From contig JBBHKE010000040.1 of assembly GCA_037447655.1 (NCBI GenBank), forward strand, positions 304,028 through 368,027: a stretch of 64,000 nt of DNA, read 5' to 3'. A model generated the notes under the pieces. The model was not told the DNA's origin and searched no databases. It worked only from the letters and a program-made list of their open reading frames with translations. The DNA is from Zygnema cylindricum (lineage: Eukaryota; Streptophyta; Zygnematophyceae; Zygnematales; Zygnemataceae). Below, one piece after another: positions 11,459-21,921 of the stretch. The translations under genes were made by a program, and so were the position numbers. Each line of letters begins with the position of its first letter. The first letter of the stretch is position 1.

Positions 11459-12336
11459 GGTTATGGGCCCACCCTCTAGGGTGCCCATATTTGATGGATC
11501 AGACTTTCTTTATTGGGAAATGATGATGGAGGGAGAACTATTTGAGAAGCATCTATGGGGCATAGTGTCTGGACAAATTCGATGCCCACCTCCACTTGGG
11601 TTTGGAGGGACACGTTTTTCTAGCACCTCCGCCTCTACAGTTGGTAGAACAGCTGCCACCATCACCGAGGATGAAGATGAGAAAGGAGAGGAGATTGTCA
11701 TGGAAGGAGAAAAGGGAGGAATTGCAACTCAAGTGACACCATTGCCGAAGGCGATACCGACAGCAACACCACCAAAAACGGCGACAAGTGTTCAGACCGA
11801 AAGATCGGAGTATGAAAAGTGGAACTACAAAGACAAGGTTGCTAAGCTCTTAATTCTTAAAAGTGTAGCAAAGGGCATTGCCATTCCCCTTATGCCTGTC
11901 AAATATTCATCTCAGATTTGGATATCACTAGTTAACAAATATAAGAGTGGATCATTGCACCAACAACAGTTGGCCGAAAATAAGATTGCAGCTTATACTT
12001 ATAAAGGAGGAAGTATGAATAATTATTGCAATGATTTAGGAGCATTATTTGGAGAGTTAGAGAGTGCAGGTAACTCATGGGTGGAGAGACAAAGAGTGAA
12101 CACATTAATGATGAAACTACCTGAAGAGTATGAGAATATCATTAACCGATTGCAGGACATGGGAGATAGCAATTGGAATTGGGATGACACAGTGGGAATG
12201 ATTTTAGTGAAAGAAAGCACCATAGAGCTTAAGAGAGGGAGTCCAAGTGTTCAATCATTGTCGCCAGGAGCTTATTGGCGGAAGCGTGATGAGGAGAGAG
12301 GGAAAGATCCTTATCGAAACTTTGGTGGAAGAGGAC
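11439..12336 (+). pseudogene. copia-1 gag, N-terminal part
   Basis: The ATG sits inside the 5' LTR, so the start of gag overlaps both the LTR end and the primer-binding site. The protein begins METTEFQVMG, then shows the FDGSDFLYWEMMMEGEL block typical of copia gag, an acidic insert, and a capsid-like helical region (KYKSGSLHQQQLAENKIAAYTYKGG, abbreviated here to its 11936-12010 position). At 12337 a solo LTR cuts in. The frame resumes at 13343 without a shift when the LTR and one AGGAC are ignored, so gag and pol formed one ORF. Confidence 0.85.
11459..11471 (+). other. primer-binding site for half initiator tRNA-Met (copia-1)
   Basis: Directly after the LTR comes GGTTATGGGCCCA. It is complementary to the anticodon arm (GGGCCCAUAACC) of initiator tRNA-Met and not to the tRNA 3' end. 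This is the arrangement known for Drosophila copia, where a 5' half-tRNA primes minus-strand synthesis. The identical 13 bases occupy the same place in copia-2 (25934-25946, minus). Confidence 0.8.
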
Positions 12337-13337
12337 TGTTGTCCATAGCCTATTTCAGCCATGGATTACTCACGGAAACACCCACAGACTACCTCAAAAA
12401 CAGCTGTGTTTCAGACGACACAGATTACTCCACAATTAACAAAATGATTTCAAACTGCACCAATATGCATTATACCATATACACTGTAAACTCCCAAAGT
12501 TACAGCCAAATCCACCAAGGCATCTAGAAGATATAAGCTTCAGAGTTTCCCAAATGTAGCTGACAGCTTCACAAACTAACCACTTAGACTGTTCACAGAA
12601 TCTTACAGAGATACTGGAATACAATGAAACTTCACACACATATATATTCTATATCATAGAATAACTACACAAAGTTTCATATGAAAGCACCAATCAGAGT
12701 GATCACACCAACAGGTCAAAGATGCAAAAAACAGTCTGCCATTACTTTGATTAACTTGACTGCGATACATAAAATAATCTAAGTCCTGCAAGTTATACTC
12801 AGAGTACGGAGGCATACCAGCCGTACTGTATCTACTCTAATAAACTAATTAGTCAAAAGGACAAACCTCTGTTGTACATAATATTTACACCGTACTCTTT
12901 GTATGTCAGAAACCAAGCTACCACTAAGCAACTACTAAGCTACCACTACCGTACAATCATCATTACTCGAGATCTATCCTAGTCATATTATCCGCCGCTG
13001 CGCTAGCTGCGCTGGTTGCGCTGGCTGCGCTGGCTGCGCTTGTCCGTACGGATCATACAAATAGCCGCAGCTACGTTGACTTAACTGCGTCGCAGCTCCG
13101 CAGTACTGGCGGCGCCTATTCCAACATTCCGTTTATTTTACATCGGATCGCTTCGCGATCCGCCGTCCATTTGTCACAGCTTGTTCACACCACTCAATGA
13201 GTATTTTACATCACTTTAATTATATCAATCCGTTCGCTCCCCCAATCCGTGAATCTATTCAAACCTCCATATTAAATCGAATTAGCAGTTACGGGCAAAC
13301 TGTCTCGTACGCACGAAACTAACTTTTCAAAACAACA
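12337..13337. mobile_element. solo LTR 2 (1001 bp) with AGGAC target duplication
   Basis: The segment begins TGTTGTCCATAG and ends CAAAACAACA. AGGAC stands on both sides (12332-12336 and 13338-13342). It interrupts the copia-1 gag between the capsid region and the zinc knuckle, so it is younger than copia-1. It contains a 9-base tandem (GCTGCGCTG-like, 13005-13045) and a block shared with solo LTR 1 (8167-8904). No internal region remains. Confidence 0.92.
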
Positions 13338-13342
13338 AGGAC

Positions 13343-14583
13343 AAGGAGGTGGCAGATTTGATCGACAGGGGAGAGGAACTTCTCGAGGAGGATTATGTCA
13401 CTTCTGCAAGAAACTGGGACAATATATGGCAGATTGTGTCAAACTTGCAGATCTTCGACTGAAAGATGGTCAAGGAACCTCAAGGGATGGAGGAAAGAAA
13501 AAGGCTTTCGTGACTCAAGTTCATGATGAAGAAGTGGAAAGAAAAACTGAACCAGAAGAGGAGCTTGAGGAGCTTCTTCTTAATCCGAAAAACATTGAAA
13601 AACATGTCGACATTCCATGGAGACAAAAGTGTGCTTTCGGAGGTAAGAGGGATCCACCCGAGGATGGGTGGATCATAGAATCAGGGGCTTCAATGCATTT
13701 GTGCAAAGATAAGCGGTGGTTCACTAAACTGAGAAAGATCTTAACAAATGAGATAGAGTACGGAAATGGTAGAGTAGAAACCACAAGTCTTGTTGGAACT
13801 GTTGACTTGAAGGTTCTAGTTGATGGAAAGGCCTCAATTGTAACACTCTCAGATGTTCTTTACATTCCACAGCTCAGTAAGAACCTAGTCTCAACAGCTG
13901 TCCTAGACGAAAAGGAGTTTGAAACAGGAACTAGGAAAGGAATCTTCACAGCAAGCTTTGATAATAAGGTTTATTTCATAGCTGAGAAGGGCAGTCAAGG
14001 AATGTTCAGAATTGTTCTTTGCAATGAAAAGAGTGTTCTCTACTCGTGTGCAAGTGAGATGATGCTTTGGCATAAATGGTTGGGGCATGTGCATCTAGAT
14101 AGATTAAAGAAATTGAAGAAAAATGGAATAGTGGAGGGTATTACTTTTGAGGATGATGAGACTTTTGATGATTGTAGTGGATGTGCCCAAGGGAAGATTC
14201 ATAGACTTCCATTTCCAAAGGCAACCACATTTAGGAGAGAGAAAGTATTAGATCTAGTTCACACTGATAGTTGGGGACCTGCTAGGTATGCTTCACATGG
14301 CGGGAAGAGATGGATGTTAACCATCACAGATGATTGGTCTACATACACGAAGGTATACTTTCTCAGACATAAGTCACAGGTATTAAGATGTTTCAAAGAG
14401 TATAAAGTATGGAGTGAAAAGCTACATAAAACCTCAATAAAAGATATAAGAAGTGATAAAGGGAAAGAATACACCTCAAGGGAATTTGAAGAATATCTTA
14501 AAGAAGAAGGAATTCATCATGAGAAAACTGTTCCCTATAATCCGCAACAAAATGGAGTAGCAGAAGATAGAATAGAACTTTAG
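13343..14583 (+). pseudogene. copia-1 gag C-terminus, protease and integrase
   Basis: The zinc knuckle reads CHFCKKLGQYMADC, with Gln in place of the zinc-binding His. The protease signature reads WIIESGASMH, with Glu in place of the catalytic Asp (copia-2 has DSGAS). The integrase follows with its H...H...C-x2-C finger (HKWLGHVHLDRLK...CSGCAQ) and the catalytic core: Asp in DLVHTDSWG, Asp in IRSDKGKEY, and the Glu region near QQNGVAE. One base is missing around 14565, just past GVAE, which shifts the frame to a stop at 14581. Confidence 0.9.
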
Positions 14584-14588
14584 GAGAT

Positions 14589-15077
14589 ATGTCCAGAAGT
14601 ATGTTAACTGATAAGAGGATAGGGTTGCAGTTTTGGGCGGAGTCTATGAACTATGCTAATTTCATCAAAAATAGAGTCCTAACTTCAGCAAATAAAGAGG
14701 AAACTCCGTATGAGAGGTGGACAGGAAGAAAGCCTGATTTGTCTAGTTTGAGAGTGTTCGGAAGTCAAGTCTACAGTTTGGATTCCGATAAGACTAAATG
14801 GAAGTTAGAGGGGAGAGGGAAGCCAGGATATCTTGTAGGATATGATGAGAGCACAAAAGGATACCGAGTGTATGACTTGAAAAAGAGAGATATAATTCTG
14901 GTAAAACACATAGTGGTGATGAATGAAGAGAAGTCCATTGATCCATTCAAATATAATAGGGAAGTCAAAATCAGATTTGAAACGGATCAGTTTTTTTACT
15001 TTGGCTTTGAAAATGAAGAGAAGGAAGAGGGAGAAAAGAAAAATCTGCAGATCTACCAAAGGAGAAGGAGGAAATGA
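14589..15077 (+). pseudogene. copia-1 integrase C-terminal region
   Basis: After the frameshift the protein continues with MSRSMLTDKRIGLQFWAE and the integrase tail (TPYERWTGRKPDLSSLRVFG, then GYDESTKGYRVYDL). The same blocks occur in copia-2. A second frame change between about 14990 and 15074 separates it from the RT segment. Confidence 0.85.
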
Positions 15078-16876
15078 CAACACCCGAGGCAACGCCACAA
15101 TACAAAGTGGAAACCGATGAGGAACTTGATGAGACACCGGAATTGGAAGATAGGGGAGCTGAATATCTCCCAAAACAAAACCCAAGGATGCCTTCCATAC
15201 TGGCGTCCGATTTTGAAGGGGGAAGAAGTAGTAAACGACTTCAAGAAAGACAAGTAAATAACCAACTCACAAAGATGTCTCACCTAGATGAACCTCAAAC
15301 ATACTTAGAGGCCATAAACACTCCAGAAAGTAGCCGGTGGATCACAGCTATAAATGAAGAAATGGCCTCTATCATGGAAGCCAATACATGGGAGTTGGTA
15401 GATTGTCCATCGGACCGAAAACCGATCGGATGTAAGTGGGTGTTTAAACTTAAATTAAACCCGGATAATACCATTGAGAGGTACAAAGCTAGGTTAGTTG
15501 CAAAAGGTTATACTCAGAAAGAGGGGATAGACTACGAAGAAACCTTTGCACCTGTAGTCAGATTTCCTTCTGTTAGAATCCTTTTAAGTATAGCCGCAGC
15601 GGAGGATATGGAAATCCACCAGATGGATATTAAAACTGCCTTTTTGCACGGAGAGTTGGAAGAAGAAATTTACATGAGGCAACCGGAAGGATTCGTGGAA
15701 ACGGGGGAAGAAAACAAAGTTTGCAAACTGATAAAATCACTCTATGGGCTTAAGCAAGCCCCGCGACAGTGGAATATAAAGCTCGACAAATTTCTGACCG
15801 GTTTGGGGTATATCAGAATTAGTTCAGATCACTCTATATGTTTATTTGAGGATGAGAATAGAGTGATATTTATTGCTATTTATGTGGATGATTTGTTGGT
15901 CTTAAGCAAGTCCTTAGATAAAATTAACAAACTAAAACAGGATCTTATAAGCAGTTTTGATATGAAAGATCTTGGCGAAGCAAAGTACATTTTGGGAATT
16001 CAAATGGAGAGAGATAGAGGGAATAGAATTATAAGACTCACTCAAAAAGAAGCAATCGGTAATATGTTAGAAAAATTTCAAATGGAGAAAGCAAACGGAT
16101 GTACTACTCCCATGGATTTGAAGAAAGTGAGTGGGGGGAGTGAAGATGGAAGAATATTCATCATTAATGATGAGATGGATGAGATAGAAAGAAAATTTAT
16201 GGAAAATATCCCTTATCGGCAGATTGTAGGCAGTTTAATTTATTTTATGAACTGTACCCGTCCGGATATAGCTGCAGCTGTAGGTGTCCTTAGTAGAAAT
16301 CTAAATGAACCAAGAAAGAGAGATTGGGAGGCTGCCAAAAGGGTGATGAGGTATCTGATGGGGACGAGGCAATTATGGTTGCATTTGGGAGGGGAGCACA
16401 CTGACATCACCACTTGGAGTGATGCCAGTTATGGAGATGTGCCTTTAAGGAGGTCTACGACTGGATATGTGTTGCAAATTGGATCCGGTGCATGTTGTTG
16501 GAGTAGCAAGCAACAAAAAGTAGTTGTTCAGTCCACTATGGAGGCTGAATTCATGGCTTCCTGTGCTGCCACCAAAGAATTAATGTGGGTTAAATCTCTT
16601 CTTGAAGAACTTGGGTTCATGAAGTCTGGAACTCAAAATGTTTTTTGTGATAATCAAGCTGCTATCTCTATTGCAGCTAATCCGAAACATCACTTCAAAG
16701 CTAAGCATATGGATATTAGACTAAGTTTTGTCAGAGAGAAGGTAGAAAATAAAATAATTAAACTGGTTCATAAAACTGATAGAGAAATGATTGCAGACAT
16801 GATGACAAAAGCAGTGCATTCCCCTAAGTTGATTTATTGCAGAGAAAACTGTGGATTAAAATTGAAAAGTGACTAG
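15074..16876 (+). pseudogene. copia-1 reverse transcriptase and RNase H (open for 600 codons)
   Basis: The RT starts around residue 90 (SRWITAINEEMASIMEANTW), carries KLNPDNTIERYKARLVAKGY, the fingers Asp in MDIKTAFLHGELEEEIYM, and the catalytic IYVDDLLVLS (about 15880-15909). The RNase H region has TWSDASYGD, STMEAEFMASCAATKEL and the Asp of DNQAAISIAANPKHHF, then KHMDIRLSF near the end. All usual catalytic acidic residues are visible. It is cut off from gag and integrase by frameshifts, so it is not expressed as part of a working polyprotein. Confidence 0.92.
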
Positions 16877-16880
16877 GAAT

Positions 16881-16889
16881 TAAGGGGAG
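16881..16889 (+). other. copia-1 polypurine tract
   Basis: TAAGGGGAG directly precedes the 3' LTR; copia-2 has the same word (AAATAAGGGGAG, minus strand, at 21566-21577). Confidence 0.8.
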
Positions 16890-17779
16890 TGTTGAAAAGA
16901 GGTAATTAATAATTCACTTCCCTATTTTAGTTTTGTTTTAAAGAAAGAGAGTGAGGATCAAAGGCGCGCCATGGCTGCAGCCATATTTAGAAAGTGGTTG
17001 TTTTTGCAGTTAAGGGTATTTTACTAAAATCATGCCTGAGTCTAGATTTGAACCTGTGACCTCTAGATTCTCGATAGCCTAACGCCTTGACCATTAAGGC
17101 GTTACGGAACGATACACGTGACGGGTTTCATAAATATATAAACATTAACGTAACAGCTAATTAACAACAGACTAACCAAAAGGAGCAATTTCTGCATGTA
17201 CGCGAATCTGAACCGTGTAAAATATGTTTTGATCGGACGGCCGGCATTATAGCCGCCACGCGAAGTGAGATTTTTGGCGGCATACGGAGATAGCGTCACG
17301 CGGTGCCACGTGGCGCCACATTATTTGATACCGGAGAAGATAGGAGGAGGAACCATGGCTTCCGATATGACAGGTGTCACCCTGTAGACCTTGTCGTACA
17401 ATGGTCGTACAATAAGTACATCGCCCATTGTACCTTCTTGTACTTTATAGTGTTCCTATTGGACTAGGGTTTAGTAGTAGGTAGTCGTGAGTAGGCAGAC
17501 CGAGACTTAGTAATATTAAGGTACCTCTCTCTCTAAGAGAGCTTGTAACTACAAAGGTCATCTTTGACCAGCCATAACTTACTGCTCGGGTGAGCAAATT
17601 CAGTGATTCTTTTTGCGTTTGACTCATGGGAGTCTTGTCCTCACAAGGGTGAGAGTGGTCAGAATATTTGTGTGCCTGGGCGGCGCTTATTCAGCGGGAA
17701 AGTAGAAGGGGCAAATATTATCATAGAGGCTTTACATAGGCTGCTCATTCTGTGGGTCAATGGAGACCACAGAGTTTCA
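16890..17779 (+). repeat. copia-1 3' LTR (890 bp)
   Basis: Pairs with 10569-11458 at equal length. Its antisense tRNA-like module is at 17040-17103. It is followed by AAAAC, the altered target repeat, and immediately by the gypsy LTR. Confidence 0.95.
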
Positions 17780-17784
17780 AAAAC

Positions 17785-18764
17785 TGTAATAGGATTTTTA
17801 ACCTCTGAGAAAATCCCATTACTTCAATCAATTTCAACCACATATTCTACACATTGGAAAATTACACATTCACATTGGAAAGCACTCACTTAAAGAAATA
17901 AACTTTAAATTAGAAAAAGCTTCTGTCCACATAACATTAGCTTGGTCTCTTGCCCTCATGGCTCAACCCTTCTTGTTAAAGTATTTGCACTGCTCTCCAC
18001 TCTTAAATAATTCTATCTCTTAACTACTAAAACACTACTTAGTTTGTAAGAGATTTTTCAGTGCCAAAATGCCAATGCTCCAATAGGGTTTTAATCGCTC
18101 ATGACCAAGATCAGTAAGAATTTCCAAAAACTTTTCCAAAAGAAAATATGTTTACTTTTCTCTTAGAATTCACTATTTATCCATCATCGCCCTAGACAAG
18201 CCAGGCCAAAATCATCGCTCCGTTGAACAGGTTTTACCTGGGCCAATCATTGATCAGCAAGGACTCAGACTGATTAATGCAAAAACGTGCGAAATCTCTT
18301 ACTAACTACGTAGCATTTCTAACCAATCAAACGTTACGTTTCACTACGTAACATTTATGTGCAAAAGTGCGCGCCAAATGAAACGCGACTTTGCACGAAC
18401 GTGCGTCGCAAATTTCGCACTCAAAACTTCATACGAAATTTAATAAAGTGAAAGTGACGTTACGTACTAAAATTTGTACGAAACGAACGATCGTGCGTAC
18501 CAAACGAAATATTGATTTCGTTTGGTACTTTATAAATGAACGCCTTAAATTCCGCGGCTAGTTTGACCCTTAACTCGTAACAATGAAAACCCGATCGTTA
18601 TTTTGACCTCGTGATGTCGCCTAAATACACCAATCAAATTATCTTTTAAAATACAACCCCAAATCGTGCCATTCTTTCGCAGACGTCTATCAAATTCAAA
18701 ACTCTATTTTCGTATTCCTCAAATACCCATTTACGAACAAGTTCGATCCGCTATTACTGTTACA
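17785..18764 (-). repeat. gypsy 3' LTR (980 bp)
   Basis: Homologous over its whole length to 30709-31649. It differs by many point changes and by an extra stretch of about 36 bases around 17900-17935 missing from the other LTR. This is more divergence than between either copia LTR pair, so the gypsy insertion is older. Confidence 0.92.
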
Positions 18765-18774
18765 TGATCCCCTC
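18765..18774 (-). other. gypsy polypurine tract
   Basis: On the minus strand GAGGGGATCA stands directly before the 3' LTR start TGTAACAG. Confidence 0.7.
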
Positions 18775-18813
18775 GTTATATTTAATTTACCTCAGTTAAA
18801 ACACATTTTATTC

Positions 18814-19020
18814 TCAAGACGCGACTTCTATATTATTATCCCTCCAATACCTTTGTAAAAACTCAGAATAATTATCTTCTAAAGGTAACTCATCTTTTGG
18901 ACTTCTTAGATGATGCACTTGCCAAAATACAGTATTGCCAACCTTAAACCGTCGACCAACTGAATCTATTACCCATATGTGGACCTCAAGTTCTATGATT
19001 ATTGTGGGATCCAATTCCAA
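18814..19020 (-). pseudogene. gypsy C-terminal chromodomain-like segment
   Basis: The sequence IWVIDSVGRRFKVGNTVFWQ, then VHHLRSPKDELPLEDNYSEF and a closing LQRYW, has the layout of a divergent chromodomain at the end of a chromoviral integrase (an I-x-D-x-x-x-R-R-x-x-G-N-x-x-F-W-Q-V core). In the family this domain steers integration to chromatin marks. The match rests on pattern only. Confidence 0.5.
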
Positions 19021-19254
19021 TTCTCATTCAGTTGGTCGAAGATTTGCTAGTTTCAACTAACTGATGTGTATCAATGGATGAATTTTCGTTGAAGGTGGAA
19101 AGTCCAATTTGGCAGCAACTGACGATATCATCTCGATTACAGTAAATGGTCTGATGTACTTAGGAGCAAATTTCCCCGTAGGATTTGACTATCCCTCGAT
19201 CTTACACCTGTAATGAGTTGTCGAAAGCCAAACCTTGTCACGTGTGCTTACCAC

Positions 19255-19617
19255 CTAATCACCCCGTTTGCAGTTAGCATTTAATTCTTGCCTTCTTTGT
19301 GCCTCCACTAATGTATCCTGGACTGTTTTCCAAACTGTTTGAACGTATTCCCAAAACTCCGTTCCAAAACCCATATTCTTTTGAGTGACCCTTGTTATTA
19401 AGTTTAATGCTTCTCTCGGTTGGTATCCGTATGCAACTTCAATCGGTGAGAATCTTGTACTAGCATGTTTACATAAATTGTATGCAAATTCCAATAATGG
19501 CAGTTTAGATTCCCATGTGTTGTGAACTCTTTTACAAACACTCCTAAGCATTTCTTCCAGTGTACGGCTCATCTGTTCTGTTTGTCCATCTGTTTGAGGA
19601 TGATAAGAGGTACTCAT
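19255..19617 (-). pseudogene. gypsy integrase, C-terminal half of catalytic core
   Basis: MSTSYHPQTDGQTEQMSRTL is the signature around the third catalytic residue (Glu of the D-D-E triad) of gypsy integrases. It is followed by PLLEFAYNLCKHASTRFSPI and YGYQPREALN. A stop separates it from the preceding segment at 19672-20001. Confidence 0.9.
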
Positions 19618-19671
19618 TTTTCATTCAGTGCCTAAATCTTGCTGCAATTCTTTCCAAAATGCATTCGTAAA

Positions 19672-20001
19672 TTAAGAATCCCTATCATTGACTATAGACA
19701 AAGGGACTCCATGATTTCTTACCACGTTGTCAAAATATATCTTTGAAACATCTACAACTAAATAAGTAGTTTTGTAAAGGATAAAGATAGCCATTTTACT
19801 GAACCTATCCACTACGACCATGATTCTGTCATTTCTTCTAGAAGTAGCTGGCAATCTGACAATAAAATTCATATTGGCATATTCCCATGGTCTTTCGGGA
19901 ATATCCAATGGTTGTAAGAGCCCTCCAAGTTTATGGTTACTAGGGTTACTATATTGGCAAGGGACACAACTTTCCACGTGTTTCGACACCACTTTTGCCA
20001 T
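19672..20001 (-). pseudogene. gypsy integrase, N-terminal half of catalytic core
   Basis: It shows the second cysteine pair of the zinc finger (CVPCQ), LLQPLDIPERPWEYANMNFI, where the catalytic Asp of the usual M-D-F is Asn, and VVVDRFSKMAIF. NDRDS replaces the usual SDRD near the second Asp. The His pair of the finger is missing because of a deletion that joins it directly to the RNase H stump. Confidence 0.85.
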
Positions 20002-20045
20002 TTCCTATCTCAAAAGCAATAGGATAAAAATGTTTTCCAACTTTT

Positions 20046-20407
20046 TCACTTATGGACTGCACCTAGAACTTTATCAGATGCATCAGTAGTGATCAAAACT
20101 TCAAATTCCTCTGAAAGATCAAGATACACCAGTGTAGGGGCATAGGTAAACTTTCCTTTTAGCTCCTCGAAAGCTCTCTCTTGATCGGCTCCCCACACGA
20201 ACGTCTCCTTCTCCCGAAGTAAATATGTCAAAGGTGCAGCGATCATACTCAAGTTTTTGATAAATTTCCTGTAATAAGTGGCCAATCCCAAAAATGATAT
20301 AACTTTTGTGACATTAGTGGGTTGATTCCAATTTTGGATTGCATTAATTTTGGATAGATTTGTTTTAACACCCTTCCCACTAAATATATGTCCTAAACAT
20401 AATTGTT
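20046..20407 (-). pseudogene. gypsy RT thumb/connection and RNase H stump
   Basis: LCLGHIFSGKGVKTNLSKI, then FLGLATYYRKFIKNLSMIAA and EVLITTDASDKVLGAV, the start of RNase H with its first Asp. The frame is continuous with 27064-27180 if copia-2 and one TTGTT repeat are ignored. RNase H ends abruptly after this point (deletion near 20000-20050). Confidence 0.9.
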
Positions 20408-21565
20408 TGAAATACTGTGACCTCCATTGGTCCACAAAATGTCCAGCTTATATGAAGCCTCTAGGATAATATTTGCAGTTTTGACTTTGGCAATGAATAA
20501 GTGCCACCCTGGCACGAAAAAACTTTGACCGACTACAACCTTGTGTAGCATGGACTTCCTTGAGTCCGCAGCAAAAAGAATCAGTGAATTTGCTCACCCG
20601 AGCATTAAGTTATGGCTGTTCAAAGAAAACATATTTATACAGATGGCCTCTGGGAGAGAGGACTTTCAAAATTTTGTCTAAGTCCTGAAAACCTCACTAA
20701 TAGCTACTCTGAACCAATCAAAATAAAGTACTCTAATTGTTGTACATACATAGTACACCAGCCGCTGTACTTTACGCACGGATATATTCGGCACCACTCA
20801 CGTTCTACCACGTGGCTAATAGGTCAATGTCATTCTGTCCTTTTTCTCTTCCGGCATCCTATAGGATGATGCCACGTGTCATTTCCTCCCATTTCGCCGA
20901 GCTGCTTCCAGATAATTGTTCCGGCATACCGGCACTCACGCGTGCCGTCCGTTGTTTTTCGACGATCAATTTCACGCGTTCGATCTGACGGCGCGCCGAA
21001 TAAATTTTGACCATTGAAAATCACCGGTCAATATTCCGTATTGACCGTTGAATGTCGACGGTCAACATTCCGTGTAAACCGTTTGAAATTCCTTCTTCCT
21101 TTGCGAGTCGTCGATCGCGACATTTAATTTCGTCCTTCGAAATCAAATATTTGTTTCGTTTATTTTGTGAGGTACTGCATTTCGTGCGGTACCACACGTT
21201 TCATGTTTCGTTTCGTTACGTAAGTCGTTACAAGGATTATGTCTTTCTGTCATATTTAAATACTTACCAAATATATTGCGTGTAACGTTTCATCAATACC
21301 TAACGGACAAGGCGTGAAACAATTTGTACGGCCTTCGTCCAGAGGTTTCAGGATCAAATCCTGTCTGGGTAACGTTGCTATTGCACGAGCCTTGTCTTCT
21401 GCCCATCGTCTCATCTGCCTGAGGCAGCCATGGTTGCCCGTCAATTCTCATCGTCTCATGTGCATGAGGCAGCCTATGGTTACCCGTCAATTCTCACTGA
21501 CTACGACAAGTGAGAGCTGCAGGATCCTTTAAAAAAGATAGAATATAAAATATCACTTTTCAACA
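20408..21565 (-). repeat. copia-2 3' LTR (1158 bp)
   Basis: Pairs with 25947-27058. A 46-base unit is duplicated in tandem at about 21403-21495, containing twice 'catctg/catgtg...gaggcagcc...cccgtcaattctc'. The tRNA-like stretch is at 21301-21370. Confidence 0.95.
21301..21370 (+). other. antisense tRNA-like module in copia-2 LTR
   Basis: On the plus strand (antisense to the element) TAACGGACAAGGCG resembles an A-box region, and CAGG-ATCAAAT-CCTG (21349-21363) forms a T-arm-like hairpin with a B-box-like loop about 40 bases later. The other copy is at 26840-26910. The position and antisense sense match the module in the copia-1 LTRs. Confidence 0.5.
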
Positions 21566-21921
21566 CTCCCCTTATTTTTCAGTCTATCTTTTCCTTCAGT
21601 CCACACTTCTCCCTACAAAATGTTAATTTGGGAGAAGGAACTGGCTTAGTCATCATATCTGCTACCATCTCTCCATCCGGTCTATATTCCAAACTAATTT
21701 TTTTTTCTCAACTTTCTCTCTAACAAAGCTCGAACGAATATCCATATGCTTTGTTTTAAAGTGATGCTTAGGATTTGCTGCAATTGCAATCGCAGCTTGA
21801 TTGTCACAAAACATCTTTTGCACTCCACTCTTCATATATCCCAGTTCTTGAAGCAAAGATTTCACCCACACAATTATTTCACAGCCGAACAAGAGGCCAT
21901 ATACTCAGCCTCCATGGTGGA

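Larger units (their letters stand above)
10569..17779 (+). mobile_element. Ty1/copia retrotransposon 1 (complete length, inactive)
   Basis: Two 890-base LTRs (10569-11458 and 16890-17779) start TGTTGAAAAG, end TTTCA and differ at only a small number of positions, so the insertion is fairly young. Between them lie a primer-binding site (11459), gag, protease, integrase, RT and RNase H in the copia order, and a purine-rich tract before the 3' LTR. The 5-base flanks are GAAAC (10564) and AAAAC (17780), a target duplication with one change. Damage: a 1-kb solo LTR in gag, a protease active-site change, and frameshifts near 14565 and between 14990 and 15074. The RT/RNase H segment is still open for 600 codons. 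Confidence 0.95.
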
